Position numbers and translations under genes: made by a program. Shown piece after piece: positions 17,189-26,313 of a stretch of DNA of 64,000 nt (position 1 is its first letter; each line of letters starts with the position of its first letter). This DNA is from Sneathiella sedimenti (GTDB lineage: Bacteria > Pseudomonadota > Alphaproteobacteria > Sneathiellales > Sneathiellaceae). A model generated the notes under the pieces. That model saw nothing but the letters and a program-made list of their open reading frames with translations. It searched no databases and was not told where the DNA came from. The stretch is from positions 310,001-374,000 of the forward strand of contig NZ_JAFLNC010000003.1 in NCBI RefSeq assembly GCF_017313765.1. The letters run 5' to 3'.

Positions 17189-18406
17189 ATGTTGCGTCTT
17201 AGAGGCACCCTGCCTTTTGTCCGTCAGGAATGGCGGTTCCTACTCTTTGGCTTGCTTTTAGCTTTCTGGTCCGGTCCCGGCCAGACCTATGTCATTTCGG
17301 TCATTGGCGGACATATCCGTGCGGATTTTGATCTCACCAATGGTGAGTTTGGCACGATCTATACTGTCGCGACCCTTGTATGTGCGGCAATGCTCTGGAA
17401 AGCGGGGCCACTTGTTGACCGGTTGCCTCTCAAAAGCTTTGTGCTGAAGGTCGGGGTCCTCATGGTGGCTGCGACAATGGCTTTCGGGTTTATCCAGGGG
17501 CCGGTGACGCTTTTCTTCGGGATCATTGCTGTCCGATTTATGGGCCAGGGAATGATGACGCATATCGCGCTGACCTCAATGGCGAGGCGGTATGAAGCGG
17601 AACGTGGCCGGGCCGTCGCCATTGCCGCACTTGGTTTTCCTCTGGGTGAAGCTCTGTTTCCGCCGCTCATTGTGTTGGCGCTCGGCTTTGTTGACTGGCG
17701 CCTGATCTGGCCGGCAATGGCAGTCCTGGCAGCCTTTACCCTATTGCCGGTCGCGCCCTTGCTAATACGTCATACCAGTCATCAGGACGGTGCTGGTGCT
17801 GCGGTCCTTCGGGCCGCTGATGAAGATGCCAAGCATTGGACTCGCGCGGAAATGCTTCGTGATAAGAGATTTTATCTTCTTATGCCGACGGCTATGGCGC
17901 CTGCGGCGATAATCACGGGCCTCTTCTTCCATCAGGTGTACTTTATTGGGCTTAAAGGATGGAGTTTCGAAGTCTGGAGCTTGTCATTCGCGATTTTCGC
18001 GTTGGCATCGTTAATTGGCGGTGTGGCGTCGGGATTTCTCGTGGATTTGTTTCGGGCCAGACGGCTCGTCCCCTTCATCCTGATCCCATTGTCCGTGGGC
18101 ATTTTGATTTTTGCCTATGCTCCGACGCAGATCTTCGCCGTTGTTGTAATGTTCTGCCTTGGCTTTGGCGCAGGCGGGACAAATCCTGTGCTTTCTTCAC
18201 TTTGGCCGGAAATATACGGGACACAGCATCTCGGTGCCATTCGCTCCGTTGCGACAGTTGTGATGGTTTTTGGCTCTGCCCTTGGCCCCGTATTCATGGG
18301 CTTGGCGTTGGATGCGTCCCTATCCATTGAATTTATTGCTATTGTCTCTGTCGTAATCGTCATTATTTCTGCGCTGCTTGCCAAAATTGCGCTTCGTTCG
18401 AGATAA
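17189..18406 (+). CDS. MFS transporter, possibly for an aromatic acid
   Basis: A 405-residue major facilitator protein with about 12 membrane helices, a cytoplasmic loop near residues 195-225, and an MFS-type loop around RFMGQGMMTHIALTSMARRYEAERGRA. It lies 75 bp after ligC on the same strand and is probably part of the operon. Uptake of protocatechuate or a related acid is inferred only from that position. The sequence does not show the motifs that would fix it as an aromatic acid/H+ symporter of PcaK type. Confidence 0.82.
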   Translation: MLRLRGTLPFVRQEWRFLLFGLLLAFWSGPGQTYVISVIGGHIRADFDLTNGEFGTIYTVATLVCAAMLWKAGPLVDRLPLKSFVLKVGVLMVAATMAFGFIQGPVTLFFGIIAVRFMGQGMMTHIALTSMARRYEAERGRAVAIAALGFPLGEALFPPLIVLALGFVDWRLIWPAMAVLAAFTLLPVAPLLIRHTSHQDGAGAAVLRAADEDAKHWTRAEMLRDKRFYLLMPTAMAPAAIITGLFFHQVYFIGLKGWSFEVWSLSFAIFALASLIGGVASGFLVDLFRARRLVPFILIPLSVGILIFAYAPTQIFAVVVMFCLGFGAGGTNPVLSSLWPEIYGTQHLGAIRSVATVVMVFGSALGPVFMGLALDASLSIEFIAIVSVVIVIISALLAKIALRSR

Positions 18407-18664
18407 GGCCTGGCGACGTCAATTTACTATAGCGCCGACGTTTGTCTGAACAGGATATTCCCAGTCCGAATTGAGTTATTTAAAATTTTATTAATTTTCT
18501 TGCTTTATCCCCCGTTTAGGGGATGTGGCAGGCCGCCGGATCGTAGTAGGTTTCCCCCATAGTTGAGAAAATTAAAGACAGACTGGCCTGGTTTGGCTAT
18601 TTTTTTAAAGGGTTAGCTGATTCGGCATAGCCGCGGCAACGTAAAGTGAGTGGAGTAGGGCAAA
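18407..18664. other. Intergenic leader of the VWA/RTX gene
   Basis: A 258 bp AT-rich gap. It contains a hairpin ATCCCC/GGGGAT (18507-18512 and 18519-18524, six-base loop) and ends in a GGAG/TAGGG-rich ribosome-binding region before ATG 18665. No promoter could be assigned with confidence. Confidence 0.35.
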
Positions 18665-21307
18665 ATGGCGACGTCTAACGGTAATAGCGGTAGCGGCACC
18701 GAAAAATCAACAGGGGCCGAGGTTATCATTGAGGCAACTCCGGGAAAAACGATTAAATTACCAGTTGAGTCCCTGGCAAGTATCCAGTTCGTACAGGACG
18801 GCGGTAACTTGCTTGTCGTACCGGTTGACGGCGGAAATACATATTTGCTTCAGGACTTCCTGACGTTCGGCACGACCGAAAATCCCCCTAACATTGAGCT
18901 GGAAAATGGTGACGTCCTCGAAATCGGGGAAATTACGCCTCTGGTTCAAGGCTTTTCCGTCGCGGATATAAATCCTCAGGCGGGTGATGACAACAGCGAT
19001 GGCGGCGGCGCGAACTTCCGGCCCTTTACAGACGGCAGCATTGGCGACCCGCTGGGAATTTCTGATCTACTTGCCCCGACAGAACTCGCATTTTCCCGCG
19101 AAGAAGAAGAAGAAATTATCGGGGAGAATGAGGATTCCTCCTCCACGAGGACGCCGACAGATGACCCTGGCGGGATAATTACATTGAATTTCTCCACTCC
19201 TATTGGAGGCGCCGCTCCCGCAGCGGGGGGATATGAAGACTGGCAGCCCAATCAGAATGTTGGGGACACTACCGAAACGCCGATGCAGATGTTGGTAGAG
19301 TTTACGCCGGAAACGGACGAGGAACTGACATCCATAGATATTTCCGGATTTCCGGCAGGCACGCGGTTTTTCGTTGGTGGATCGGCGGCAGGCGATGAAG
19401 TAGACGTGACAAGCGGGAGCTATTCAGTTCTGGCTGCGGGCGGTGTTCTGCCCGCGATGTATTTACTCCCGCCTGCAAATAGCGATGCGGACATTGTTCT
19501 TACCGTACTTGCTAATTTTGTTAATGGCACGGGTGACACAGGAACGTCAGAAGTTACCGGTACAGCAGTGATTGATGCGGTTGCTGATGCACCCACGATA
19601 TCCGGTGGTGATGCCAGCGGTGACGAGAATACGGCGATTGCGATACCTGAAATCACAGCGGCGCTACAGGATACGGACGGATCCGAAACACTCGCTGTGT
19701 CAATCGGCGGTGTCCCGGTAGGGGCAACACTGTCTGATGGTGTGAACAGTTTTACGGGGGACGGCTCTGACGCAGATGTTACAGGATGGGACCTTGCCGC
19801 GCTAACCATCACACCGCCAACAGATGATGATGCAGATTTCACATTGACGGTGACGGCGACCGCGACCGAAGCGGCAACAGTTGCCGACGGTGGTGAACTG
19901 ACTGAAGCCAATAATACGGCAAGCAGTACCTTTTCGGTTAATGTTACAGTCAATGACGTTCCTCCGGCCGATGATGGTCCGACAGCAGTTGACGATGGCC
20001 CCTTTGTCAAGGTGGAAGCCCCAGACATTCATGCTGTCTTTGTGATTGATACCTCCGGGAGCATGGACTGGAATGAATTGTCATTGATGGAGGCGGCGCT
20101 CAAAAATCTGGCAACGACATTGTTTGAGCAAAACCCGGACGGCACAGCGATTACCTTGATCGATTTCGATGAAACAGCCCGGTTTATCGGTGGAGGGACT
20201 TTTACAACGCTGGAATCTGTCTTGGATGCTTTGGATCCCCTGGATGCTTGGAGTGGCGGTAATACCAACTATGAGGATGCACTCAACCTCACACGCACGG
20301 TAGATTTTGTTCCAGGGTATGATCAGGCGATTTACTTTATTTCTGACGGGCAGCCGACAATAGGTGATACCCAAGCAGGTATAGATAGCTTTAACGACTG
20401 GGTAACGAATGACCTTAACAATGCCAAGGTTTACTCTGTCGGTCTCGGCGGCGATGCGGAAAATAGTGCGTATCTGGGCCAGATCGATAATACCCCGGAC
20501 GACAATAATCTCGACCCGGCTGCAGGCGATCCGTATCTCTATGTGGAAAGCCCTGAAGAACTATCCGCGAGCCTTCAGCCCGCTGATGCCTGGGTGACAG
20601 GGAATGTCCTTGATAATGACATTCTTGGAAGCGATCCACTGGCCGATATCCCGATTGTTTCGTTCACTTATAATGGTGTGACGTATGATTTGTCGTCGAC
20701 GTCGGGTCCTGGCGTCTTTGTTGACGGAAACGTTGTCGCCATTGACACTGAATTCGGTGTGTTTGAATTGAATTTTGAAACCGGTGAATATGCCTATCAG
20801 GTTCAATCCGATGTCGCCGATTTCGAAACGGAGGCGTTCAGCTACACCATTTCTGATGATGACGGATCGACAAGTTCCGCTGTTCTCACCATCACTATTG
20901 CGCCGGACAATGCCTTTACCGGAACGGCTGCGTCTGAGGTGATCAGCGGGGGTGACGCAAATGATTATATTCTTGGTGCCGGCGGAGATGATACGCTTTC
21001 CGGCGGGGACGGGGATGACCGGTTTGTCTATCAAAACGCCGGTGTTGACGGCAATGATGTGATTGAAGATTTTGGCGCTAACGGGGATGCGGATGTCATC
21101 GACCTGACAGCGCTATTTGATCAATTGGGCATTGCTGCTGCAGACCGCGCAGATCATGTTGTTTTCTCGGAAGCGGGGGGCGATACAACGATTACGGTTA
21201 CGGATGCCGCGGATTCCGAAATCGCCGGATTCTCGATTGTCGTGGAAAATGCGTCGCTCAACAGCTCCGATATCACAAATGGGAAAATAGTCGTCGACGA
21301 AAGTTAG
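18665..21307 (+). CDS. Large secreted VWA and RTX-type adhesin-like protein
   Basis: An 880-residue acidic, repeat-rich protein with no Sec signal peptide. Residues 1-100 form an N-terminal domain often seen on type I secreted adhesins. Residues 190-440 hold Ig-like or cadherin-like repeats. Residues 455-640 form a von Willebrand A domain with the MIDAS motif DTSGS (462-466). Residues 640-755 are another VCBS/Ig-like domain (FELNFETGEYAYQV, FSYTISDDDGS). Residues 773-787 carry calcium-binding GGDDTLSGGDGDD repeats, and the last 90 residues look like a type I secretion signal. It is probably exported to the surface for adhesion or aggregation. No ABC/HlyD/TolC export genes are next to it. Confidence 0.88.
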   Translation: MATSNGNSGSGTEKSTGAEVIIEATPGKTIKLPVESLASIQFVQDGGNLLVVPVDGGNTYLLQDFLTFGTTENPPNIELENGDVLEIGEITPLVQGFSVADINPQAGDDNSDGGGANFRPFTDGSIGDPLGISDLLAPTELAFSREEEEEIIGENEDSSSTRTPTDDPGGIITLNFSTPIGGAAPAAGGYEDWQPNQNVGDTTETPMQMLVEFTPETDEELTSIDISGFPAGTRFFVGGSAAGDEVDVTSGSYSVLAAGGVLPAMYLLPPANSDADIVLTVLANFVNGTGDTGTSEVTGTAVIDAVADAPTISGGDASGDENTAIAIPEITAALQDTDGSETLAVSIGGVPVGATLSDGVNSFTGDGSDADVTGWDLAALTITPPTDDDADFTLTVTATATEAATVADGGELTEANNTASSTFSVNVTVNDVPPADDGPTAVDDGPFVKVEAPDIHAVFVIDTSGSMDWNELSLMEAALKNLATTLFEQNPDGTAITLIDFDETARFIGGGTFTTLESVLDALDPLDAWSGGNTNYEDALNLTRTVDFVPGYDQAIYFISDGQPTIGDTQAGIDSFNDWVTNDLNNAKVYSVGLGGDAENSAYLGQIDNTPDDNNLDPAAGDPYLYVESPEELSASLQPADAWVTGNVLDNDILGSDPLADIPIVSFTYNGVTYDLSSTSGPGVFVDGNVVAIDTEFGVFELNFETGEYAYQVQSDVADFETEAFSYTISDDDGSTSSAVLTITIAPDNAFTGTAASEVISGGDANDYILGAGGDDTLSGGDGDDRFVYQNAGVDGNDVIEDFGANGDADVIDLTALFDQLGIAAADRADHVVFSEAGGDTTITVTDAADSEIAGFSIVVENASLNSSDITNGKIVVDES

Positions 21308-21327
21308 TTCGTTGCTGACAGGAGGGA

Positions 21328-21360
21328 AAAGGCCGCATTTTTTGCGGCCTTTTTCTTTTG
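21328..21360 (+). terminator. Rho-independent terminator after the VWA/RTX gene
   Basis: AAGGCCGCA (21330-21338) pairs with TGCGGCCTT (21344-21352) around a five-T loop and is followed by TTTCTTTT. It lies 21 bp after the stop of the large secreted protein and isolates it from the next gene. Confidence 0.9.
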
Positions 21361-21451
21361 CTGCTTGGGTTAAATGACTGGAAGCCTTGAATCGCTTCCC
21401 GTAGTATAACCGCACCCGAGCGGGGTTTTTCGAGTAATCAGGGGGCGTATA

Positions 21452-21997
21452 TTGGCTAAAGTAAAATATTTTCTCGGCGTCATGGCAATCGTGATGGTAA
21501 TGCCCATCATCGTGAACGCTAAGGATCTTTCGATTTCTGCATTCAAGGGGGATTGGCGCGGAAATGCCATTTCGGAAAGTAATGTCAGTGTCACTTTTCC
21601 GATTACCAGCCGGGATATCGATGTCAGCATCAAACCAGATGAAAATGGCGATTTTAGTATTACCTGGCGCACACTTCTGCGGCAGAAAGGGGTGCCTGAT
21701 AGTCCCAAAGAGTCCCTGAAGGAAACCACCTTGACTTTCGTCAAGACAGATAGTCCGAATGTCTGGAAGGACAGCACCGGCGGAAATGTCTACGCCGGTG
21801 ACAACATAGCCTGGGCACGGTTAAAAAAGCAGACCTTGACTGTCTATATCATGGCGATCAGCGAAACGGGTGATTATGACATGCAGGTTTACAAACGCAC
21901 GTTGAATGGCGTTAATATGGAGCTTGATTTCACCGCTATTCGCGATGGCGTCATACGCCGGACGGCGAAGGGGCGGCTTACCCTCAACAATTACTAG
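21452..21997 (+). CDS. Exported hypothetical protein
   Basis: A 181-residue protein whose family I do not recognise. The first 23 residues form a hydrophobic signal peptide ending in IVNAKD. The rest is predicted beta-rich (GDWRGNAISESNVSVTFPI, DVSIKPDENGDFSITWRT), like a small lipocalin-like or lipid-binding periplasmic domain. The frame begins with TTG at 21452 behind AGGGGG; an ATG at 21482 would shorten the signal peptide and lacks a ribosome-binding site. It follows a terminator, so it has its own promoter, and it converges on the ScfR-like gene with a 15 bp gap. Confidence 0.65.
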   Translation: MAKVKYFLGVMAIVMVMPIIVNAKDLSISAFKGDWRGNAISESNVSVTFPITSRDIDVSIKPDENGDFSITWRTLLRQKGVPDSPKESLKETTLTFVKTDSPNVWKDSTGGNVYAGDNIAWARLKKQTLTVYIMAISETGDYDMQVYKRTLNGVNMELDFTAIRDGVIRRTAKGRLTLNNY

Positions 21998-22012
21998 GCT
22001 TTTCCATTAAGG

Positions 22013-23629
22013 CTAGAAATCTCCAATGCCGGGCGAGATATTGCGTTTTTGCGGCGTACCCTGGCGGGTTTGTGGCGGTGGTGGCGCCGCGCGTTGTGCG
22101 CAGTTTGATCGTTCGCAAAGCCGACAGGTTATGCCGACAGGCATAACGGTTTTTGGCGCCGCAAGGTTAAGGCCATCGGCATAAATCAGTCGGTGTGCTT
22201 CTGCAATGTCGCAACCGATACTGATGGCGTAATGCCGTTTAGGCTGGGCATACCCGAGGCTGGGCTTGGTGACGGTGCGCGCGATGGAAAAGAAGCGTTG
22301 GCCATCGGGCATCTCGGAAATTTGCGGGCATAGGGCGCCGGGTGTTAAAAATGCGGCATGTAGTACCCAACGCGGGCAGGAATTGCCATATCGCGGGATG
22401 CGCAACCCTGACGCACTGAACCTTTTAGAGATATTGCCGGCCACATCACTTCGGATCAGATGAAAGGGAACACCGCTGCTGCCGGGTTTCATCAAGGTCG
22501 TCAACCGATGGCAAATTTGCTCAAAGCTGCCATCGAACTGCTGTTGCAACAACTCAATGTCATACCGCAGGTCTTCAGCCGATTTAAAAAACACATCATA
22601 TGGAAACAGAAAGGCGCCCGCGAAGTAATTTGAGAGCGCAGCTATACCCTTTTGCTTCGCCGCTTCTGTCGGGAGTTCCGGGGCGTTTACAAGGTCCTCA
22701 AATAGAGGAGTAAAGTTGAGCTGGCCGCACAGAAGGGCAAGATGAAACTTGACACTCGATTGAGGCAGAGATTTAGAGAGTACGAGTAAGTGATTTTTTT
22801 CGTCATAAAGAGTTGCTTCAGTATTGTGGCTGTCTCTTGAGGCAAACTCGATCTGAATGCCATGTTTCTCCTGCAGGTACTCCATCATCATGGGGGGTGT
22901 CAGGAGATTATGTTCATTGAAGGTGGCGCGAAATTCTGCCGCTGCCTGCTCTATCGGGTCAAAATAGTTATTCCGGGCCTGAATAAAATCGGAAACGGCC
23001 TCATTTGGCGATGGCGCCCAGGATTTTCCGGTCAAGCTGCCATCCCCGACGACGCCAAGCATTTCATTCACCGTATCATTGAGGGCTTCGCTGTCCTTTA
23101 GGGCGATCTGGAGAAATTCTTTTCGCTCTTTCGGGCCAAGATCATCATTGTCATGCACGATTTCGGTCGACGACATGATTGACGTCACGAGTGTCCGCAA
23201 CCGAAAGGATGAGCCGGCGAAAAGAAAATCCTGTGAAAGCCGCTCGCTCAGTAACTGCAAATCCGTTTGCGCAGCTTTAAACGCATCATATGCTTTCTTG
23301 AAAGCTGAACTGAGGGCAGGCGCATCTGCTGCCATTTCCGCAATTTCCTCATCCGTAAATTCATCCTCGGCAAACAGCGGGTCTTTCAGAGCGTCCGTAA
23401 TCTCACCAATCAGATGTCCTTCTTCCTGCGGCGAGAAGACTTGCGGGTCAACTTTCAGAATCTTGCTTAAATGCAGCAGTAACGGGACTGTAATGCTGCG
23501 CCTGTTATGTTCCAGCAAATTTAGATAGCTTGCAGAGATACCAAGCCGGTCGGCCAGTTCTACCTGGGTTATGTTTCTTTCTTTGCGCAATCTCCGTAAA
23601 CGATTGCCAAGCAGAGGTGATTTCGCCAT
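22013..23629 (-). CDS. ScfR/RamB-type short-chain fatty acyl-CoA regulator (XRE + M78-like + DUF2083)
   Basis: A 538-residue cytoplasmic regulator. Residues 8-64 form an XRE HTH (RRLRKERNITQVELADRLGI). A central ImmA/IrrE-like domain spans about 240-330. It lacks the zinc HExxH, showing KFHLALLCGQLNF in that place, so it is not a peptidase. The C-terminal DUF2083 domain ends in the cysteine cluster CRLCERSNCAQRA. Relatives include ScfR and the glyoxylate/acetate regulator RamB and the methylcitrate regulator MccR, which sense short-chain acyl metabolites. It is divergent from an ABC transporter operon that ends in acs. I use ATG 23629; a TTG lies one codon upstream. Confidence 0.88.
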   Translation of the reverse strand: MAKSPLLGNRLRRLRKERNITQVELADRLGISASYLNLLEHNRRSITVPLLLHLSKILKVDPQVFSPQEEGHLIGEITDALKDPLFAEDEFTDEEIAEMAADAPALSSAFKKAYDAFKAAQTDLQLLSERLSQDFLFAGSSFRLRTLVTSIMSSTEIVHDNDDLGPKERKEFLQIALKDSEALNDTVNEMLGVVGDGSLTGKSWAPSPNEAVSDFIQARNNYFDPIEQAAAEFRATFNEHNLLTPPMMMEYLQEKHGIQIEFASRDSHNTEATLYDEKNHLLVLSKSLPQSSVKFHLALLCGQLNFTPLFEDLVNAPELPTEAAKQKGIAALSNYFAGAFLFPYDVFFKSAEDLRYDIELLQQQFDGSFEQICHRLTTLMKPGSSGVPFHLIRSDVAGNISKRFSASGLRIPRYGNSCPRWVLHAAFLTPGALCPQISEMPDGQRFFSIARTVTKPSLGYAQPKRHYAISIGCDIAEAHRLIYADGLNLAAPKTVMPVGITCRLCERSNCAQRAAPPPPQTRQGTPQKRNISPGIGDF

Positions 23630-23644
23630 CAAGATATCCGAAAG

Positions 23645-23753
23645 TTTACAAAATTTTACAAATTTACAATTTAAATTAGTAATTATTTACATAAAAAAGT
23701 GATGTTTTACAAGGTTTTGTTGGGAAAAATGGCAAAAATGTGAAACTTTTACA
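23645..23753. promoter_or_regulatory. Array of TTTACA repeats between regulator and ABC operon
   Basis: Six copies of TTTACA in the same orientation start at 23645, 23655, 23663, 23686, 23706 and 23748, within the 204 bp divergent gap. The first two continue as TTTACAAA. They are likely operator units for the neighbouring XRE/DUF2083 regulator, which would then control itself and the transporter. This is inferred from repetition and position. Confidence 0.5.
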
Positions 23754-23833
23754 CGGCAGGGAGAGGTTTGCGTTGAAAAATATAACTCAGACATCTTGCC
23801 GGGGATGATCCACTTGAACATGGGAGACAATTC

Positions 23834-25186
23834 ATGAGCGATATCAAAAAACCAGGCATGTCGCGCCGCGGCCTTCTCAAGGCTGGCGCAGTTGGTGGCC
23901 TGGTCGCCGCTACTCCAAGCTTCTTTATCAAAGATGCCTGGGCGCAAGAATTCCGTAACAATCCGAAAAATTCAGGCGAACTCAAGCTTGGCTTTAACGT
24001 ACCACAATCAGGCCCTTATGCGGATGAAGGGGCGGATGAACTTCGCGCCTACATGCTGGCCGTTAAGCATCTGAATGGTGAAGGTGACGGTGGTATGCTG
24101 AACACATTCAAGCCATCCATGCTGACCGGTAACGGTGTTCTTGGCAAAAAAGTGACCTACTCTACTGGCGATACGCAGACGAAGTCTGATGCCGCACGCG
24201 CGTCGGCAAAACGCATGATCGAGAAAGATGGCGTGCTGATGGTGACCGGCGGGTCTTCCTCTGGTGTGGCTATCGCGGTGCAATCCCTCTGCCAGGAACA
24301 GGGCATCATTTTTATGGCGGGTCTGACCCATTCCAACGATACCACGGGTAAAGACAAGCGCCGCTATGGTTTCCGCCACTTCTTCAATGCCTATATGTCC
24401 GGGGCCGCACTGGCACCGGTGCTGAATAAAGAATATGGATCCGATCGCCGGGCCTATCACTTGACAGCGGACTATACCTGGGGCTGGACACAGGAGGAAT
24501 CCATCAAGAACTCCACCGAAGCACTTGGCTGGGAAACCGTCAATACGGTCAAGACGCCTGTCGGCGCTGGTGACTTCTCGCAATATATCACGCCGGTTCT
24601 CAATTCAGGTGCGGACGTTCTTATCCTCAACCACTACGGTAAGGATATGGTCAACTCACTGAGCCAGGCCGTACAGTTCGGCTTGCGTGAAAAACAGGCC
24701 AACGGCAAGAATTTTGAAATTGTTGTGCCGCTCTTTTCGCGTCTGATGGCGCAAGGTGCAGGCGATGCGATCAAGGGTATTCTTGGAACAACGAACTGGA
24801 ATTGGTCCTTACAGGATGAAGGATCACAGGCGTTTGTTCAGTCTTTCGGTGCGGAATATGGGGCACCGCCGTCAATGGCAGCCCATACCTGCTATGTCCA
24901 GACATTGCTTTATGCAAACGCCTGCGAGATGGCTGGTACATTCTATCCGCCGGAAGTCATCAAGCAGCTTGAGGGCTTCAATTTTGACGGCATGGGCAAC
25001 GGCCCGACACTTTATCGTGCAGAAGATCATCAATGCTTCAAGGATGTTCTTGTGGTGCGCGGTAACGAAAACCCGAGTAGTCAATTCGACCTCCTGAAGG
25101 TGGTTGATATTACCCCGCGGGCCCAGGTTGAGTATGACTGGACCATTTTCGGCGGATCTCTTGGTCCGTATGAAGTAAAAATGTAG
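23834..25186 (+). CDS. Liv-type ABC transporter substrate-binding protein (Tat-exported)
   Basis: A 450-residue type I periplasmic binding protein of the amide/branched-chain amino acid/urea class. The leader MSRRGLLKAGAVGGL with a twin-arginine motif and a DAWAQ-E cleavage site indicates Tat export. The mature part starts GELKLGFNVPQSGPYADEG and contains TGGSSSGVAIAVQSLCQEQ. It feeds the two permeases and two ATPases that follow. The operon ends next to acetyl-CoA synthetase and faces a short-chain acyl regulator, so a short-chain carboxylate or amide is a plausible ligand. Leucine or urea cannot be ruled out. The start follows GGGAGAC. Confidence 0.88.
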   Translation: MSDIKKPGMSRRGLLKAGAVGGLVAATPSFFIKDAWAQEFRNNPKNSGELKLGFNVPQSGPYADEGADELRAYMLAVKHLNGEGDGGMLNTFKPSMLTGNGVLGKKVTYSTGDTQTKSDAARASAKRMIEKDGVLMVTGGSSSGVAIAVQSLCQEQGIIFMAGLTHSNDTTGKDKRRYGFRHFFNAYMSGAALAPVLNKEYGSDRRAYHLTADYTWGWTQEESIKNSTEALGWETVNTVKTPVGAGDFSQYITPVLNSGADVLILNHYGKDMVNSLSQAVQFGLREKQANGKNFEIVVPLFSRLMAQGAGDAIKGILGTTNWNWSLQDEGSQAFVQSFGAEYGAPPSMAAHTCYVQTLLYANACEMAGTFYPPEVIKQLEGFNFDGMGNGPTLYRAEDHQCFKDVLVVRGNENPSSQFDLLKVVDITPRAQVEYDWTIFGGSLGPYEVKM

Positions 25187-25200
25187 TTTCTATTACCGCA

Positions 25201-25245
25201 CGCGGGTTGGCAGATGTCGGGAGGGCAGCCAACCCGCGAACTTTT
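25201..25245 (+). promoter_or_regulatory. Strong hairpin after the binding-protein gene
   Basis: CGCGGGTTGGC (25201-25211) and GCCAACCCGCG (25228-25238) form a perfect 11-bp GC-rich stem, 15 bp after the binding-protein stop, followed by AACTTTTGC. Such hairpins protect the upstream message or partly terminate, giving more binding protein than membrane components. Confidence 0.65.
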
Positions 25246-25296
25246 GCAATGGATTAGCCGGCAATAAAACTTGCGGGATTGTTTGGGGTAGGTTTC

Positions 25297-26313
25297 ATGG
25301 ATGCCATTTTTATTCAAATATTAAATGGACTGGATAAAGGGGCGGCTTACGCCCTGATTGCGCTTGGCTTGACACTGGTGTTCGGAACATTGGGAATTGT
25401 GAATTTTGCCCATGGCGCATTGTTTATGCTTGGAGCATTTTGCGCCGTTACCTTTCAGAAGCTTGTCACTTTATCGGTTAAGGTTCGTGATGAAGGGATT
25501 ACGGCGTTCGTTGCCTACAAGGAGCAGCCTTACCTCGAAACCTGGTTTGGCGACACTGGTCGGATAATTATTGATTATTCCGTCCCACTTTCCATCATGC
25601 TGGCCATCCCATTCATGTTGCTGGTCGGCTATGTCATGGAGCGGGGACTGATCAAGCATTTCTACAAGCGTCCTCATGCAGAGCAAATTCTGGTTACCTT
25701 TGGCCTTGCAATCGTTATTCAGGAAATCATCAAGGCTTATTTTGGCGCCAACCCGATACCGCAGCCCGCGCCTGAAATTCTGGCGGGCAGCGCGAATGTT
25801 GGCTCCTGGGTCGGGCTTGGCAATAACCTCGTCTATCCGTGGTGGCGCCTTATCTACCTCTGCTTTTCCGGTGCGGTCATTTTCGCGGTGTTCGCGTTCT
25901 TGCAGTTCACCACCTATGGCATGGTGGTCCGCGCCGGGATGCGCGATCGCGAAACCGTCGGGATTCTCGGCATCAATATTGAGCGTCGCTTTACTATCGT
26001 TTTTGCCATCGCCGCCGTCGTCGCCGGTGTCGCCGGCGTAATGTACACGCCAATCCTTCCGCCTGATTATCATCTTGGTATGGAGTTTCTGGTGCTTTCC
26101 TTCGTTGTTGTGGTCGTCGGCGGCATGGGGTCGCTAGGGGGGGCGGTGTTTGCCGGTTTCCTGCTGGGTGTTGTGCAGTCTTTTGCCTCTATGAATGAAG
26201 TAAAGGAGATTTTTCCGGGGATCGACCAGATCATTTTATATCTCGTCGCTGTTGTAATCTTACTGGTCTTGCCACGTGGGCTTATGGGCCGGGCTGGAGT
26301 TATGGATGACTGA
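25297..26313 (+). CDS. LivH-type ABC transporter permease
   Basis: A 338-residue inner-membrane permease with eight to nine helices. It opens with [25 protein letters not shown], the LivH signature, followed by [16 protein letters not shown]. The segment between residues 60 and 100 is longer and more polar than in E. coli LivH. I start at ATG 25297 after GGGGTAGG; an in-frame TTG at 25279 is less likely. It overlaps the next permease by 8 bp. Confidence 0.9.
   Translation: MDAIFIQILNGLDKGAAYALIALGLTLVFGTLGIVNFAHGALFMLGAFCAVTFQKLVTLSVKVRDEGITAFVAYKEQPYLETWFGDTGRIIIDYSVPLSIMLAIPFMLLVGYVMERGLIKHFYKRPHAEQILVTFGLAIVIQEIIKAYFGANPIPQPAPEILAGSANVGSWVGLGNNLVYPWWRLIYLCFSGAVIFAVFAFLQFTTYGMVVRAGMRDRETVGILGINIERRFTIVFAIAAVVAGVAGVMYTPILPPDYHLGMEFLVLSFVVVVVGGMGSLGGAVFAGFLLGVVQSFASMNEVKEIFPGIDQIILYLVAVVILLVLPRGLMGRAGVMDD

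Noticed and set aside
19420-20028. Minus-strand frame of 202 codons
   Set aside because: It is antisense to the acidic repeat region of the VWA/RTX protein, and its Ser/Thr/Val-rich translation is a mirror of that composition.
20930-21030. GGxGxD-coding repeats as possible DNA repeat array or CRISPR
   Set aside because: They encode RTX calcium-binding repeats; there are no identical direct repeats with regular spacers.
22013-23629. ImmA/IrrE-type metallopeptidase
   Set aside because: The zinc-binding HExxH is not present, and the DUF2083 C-terminus points to an acyl-metabolite regulator.
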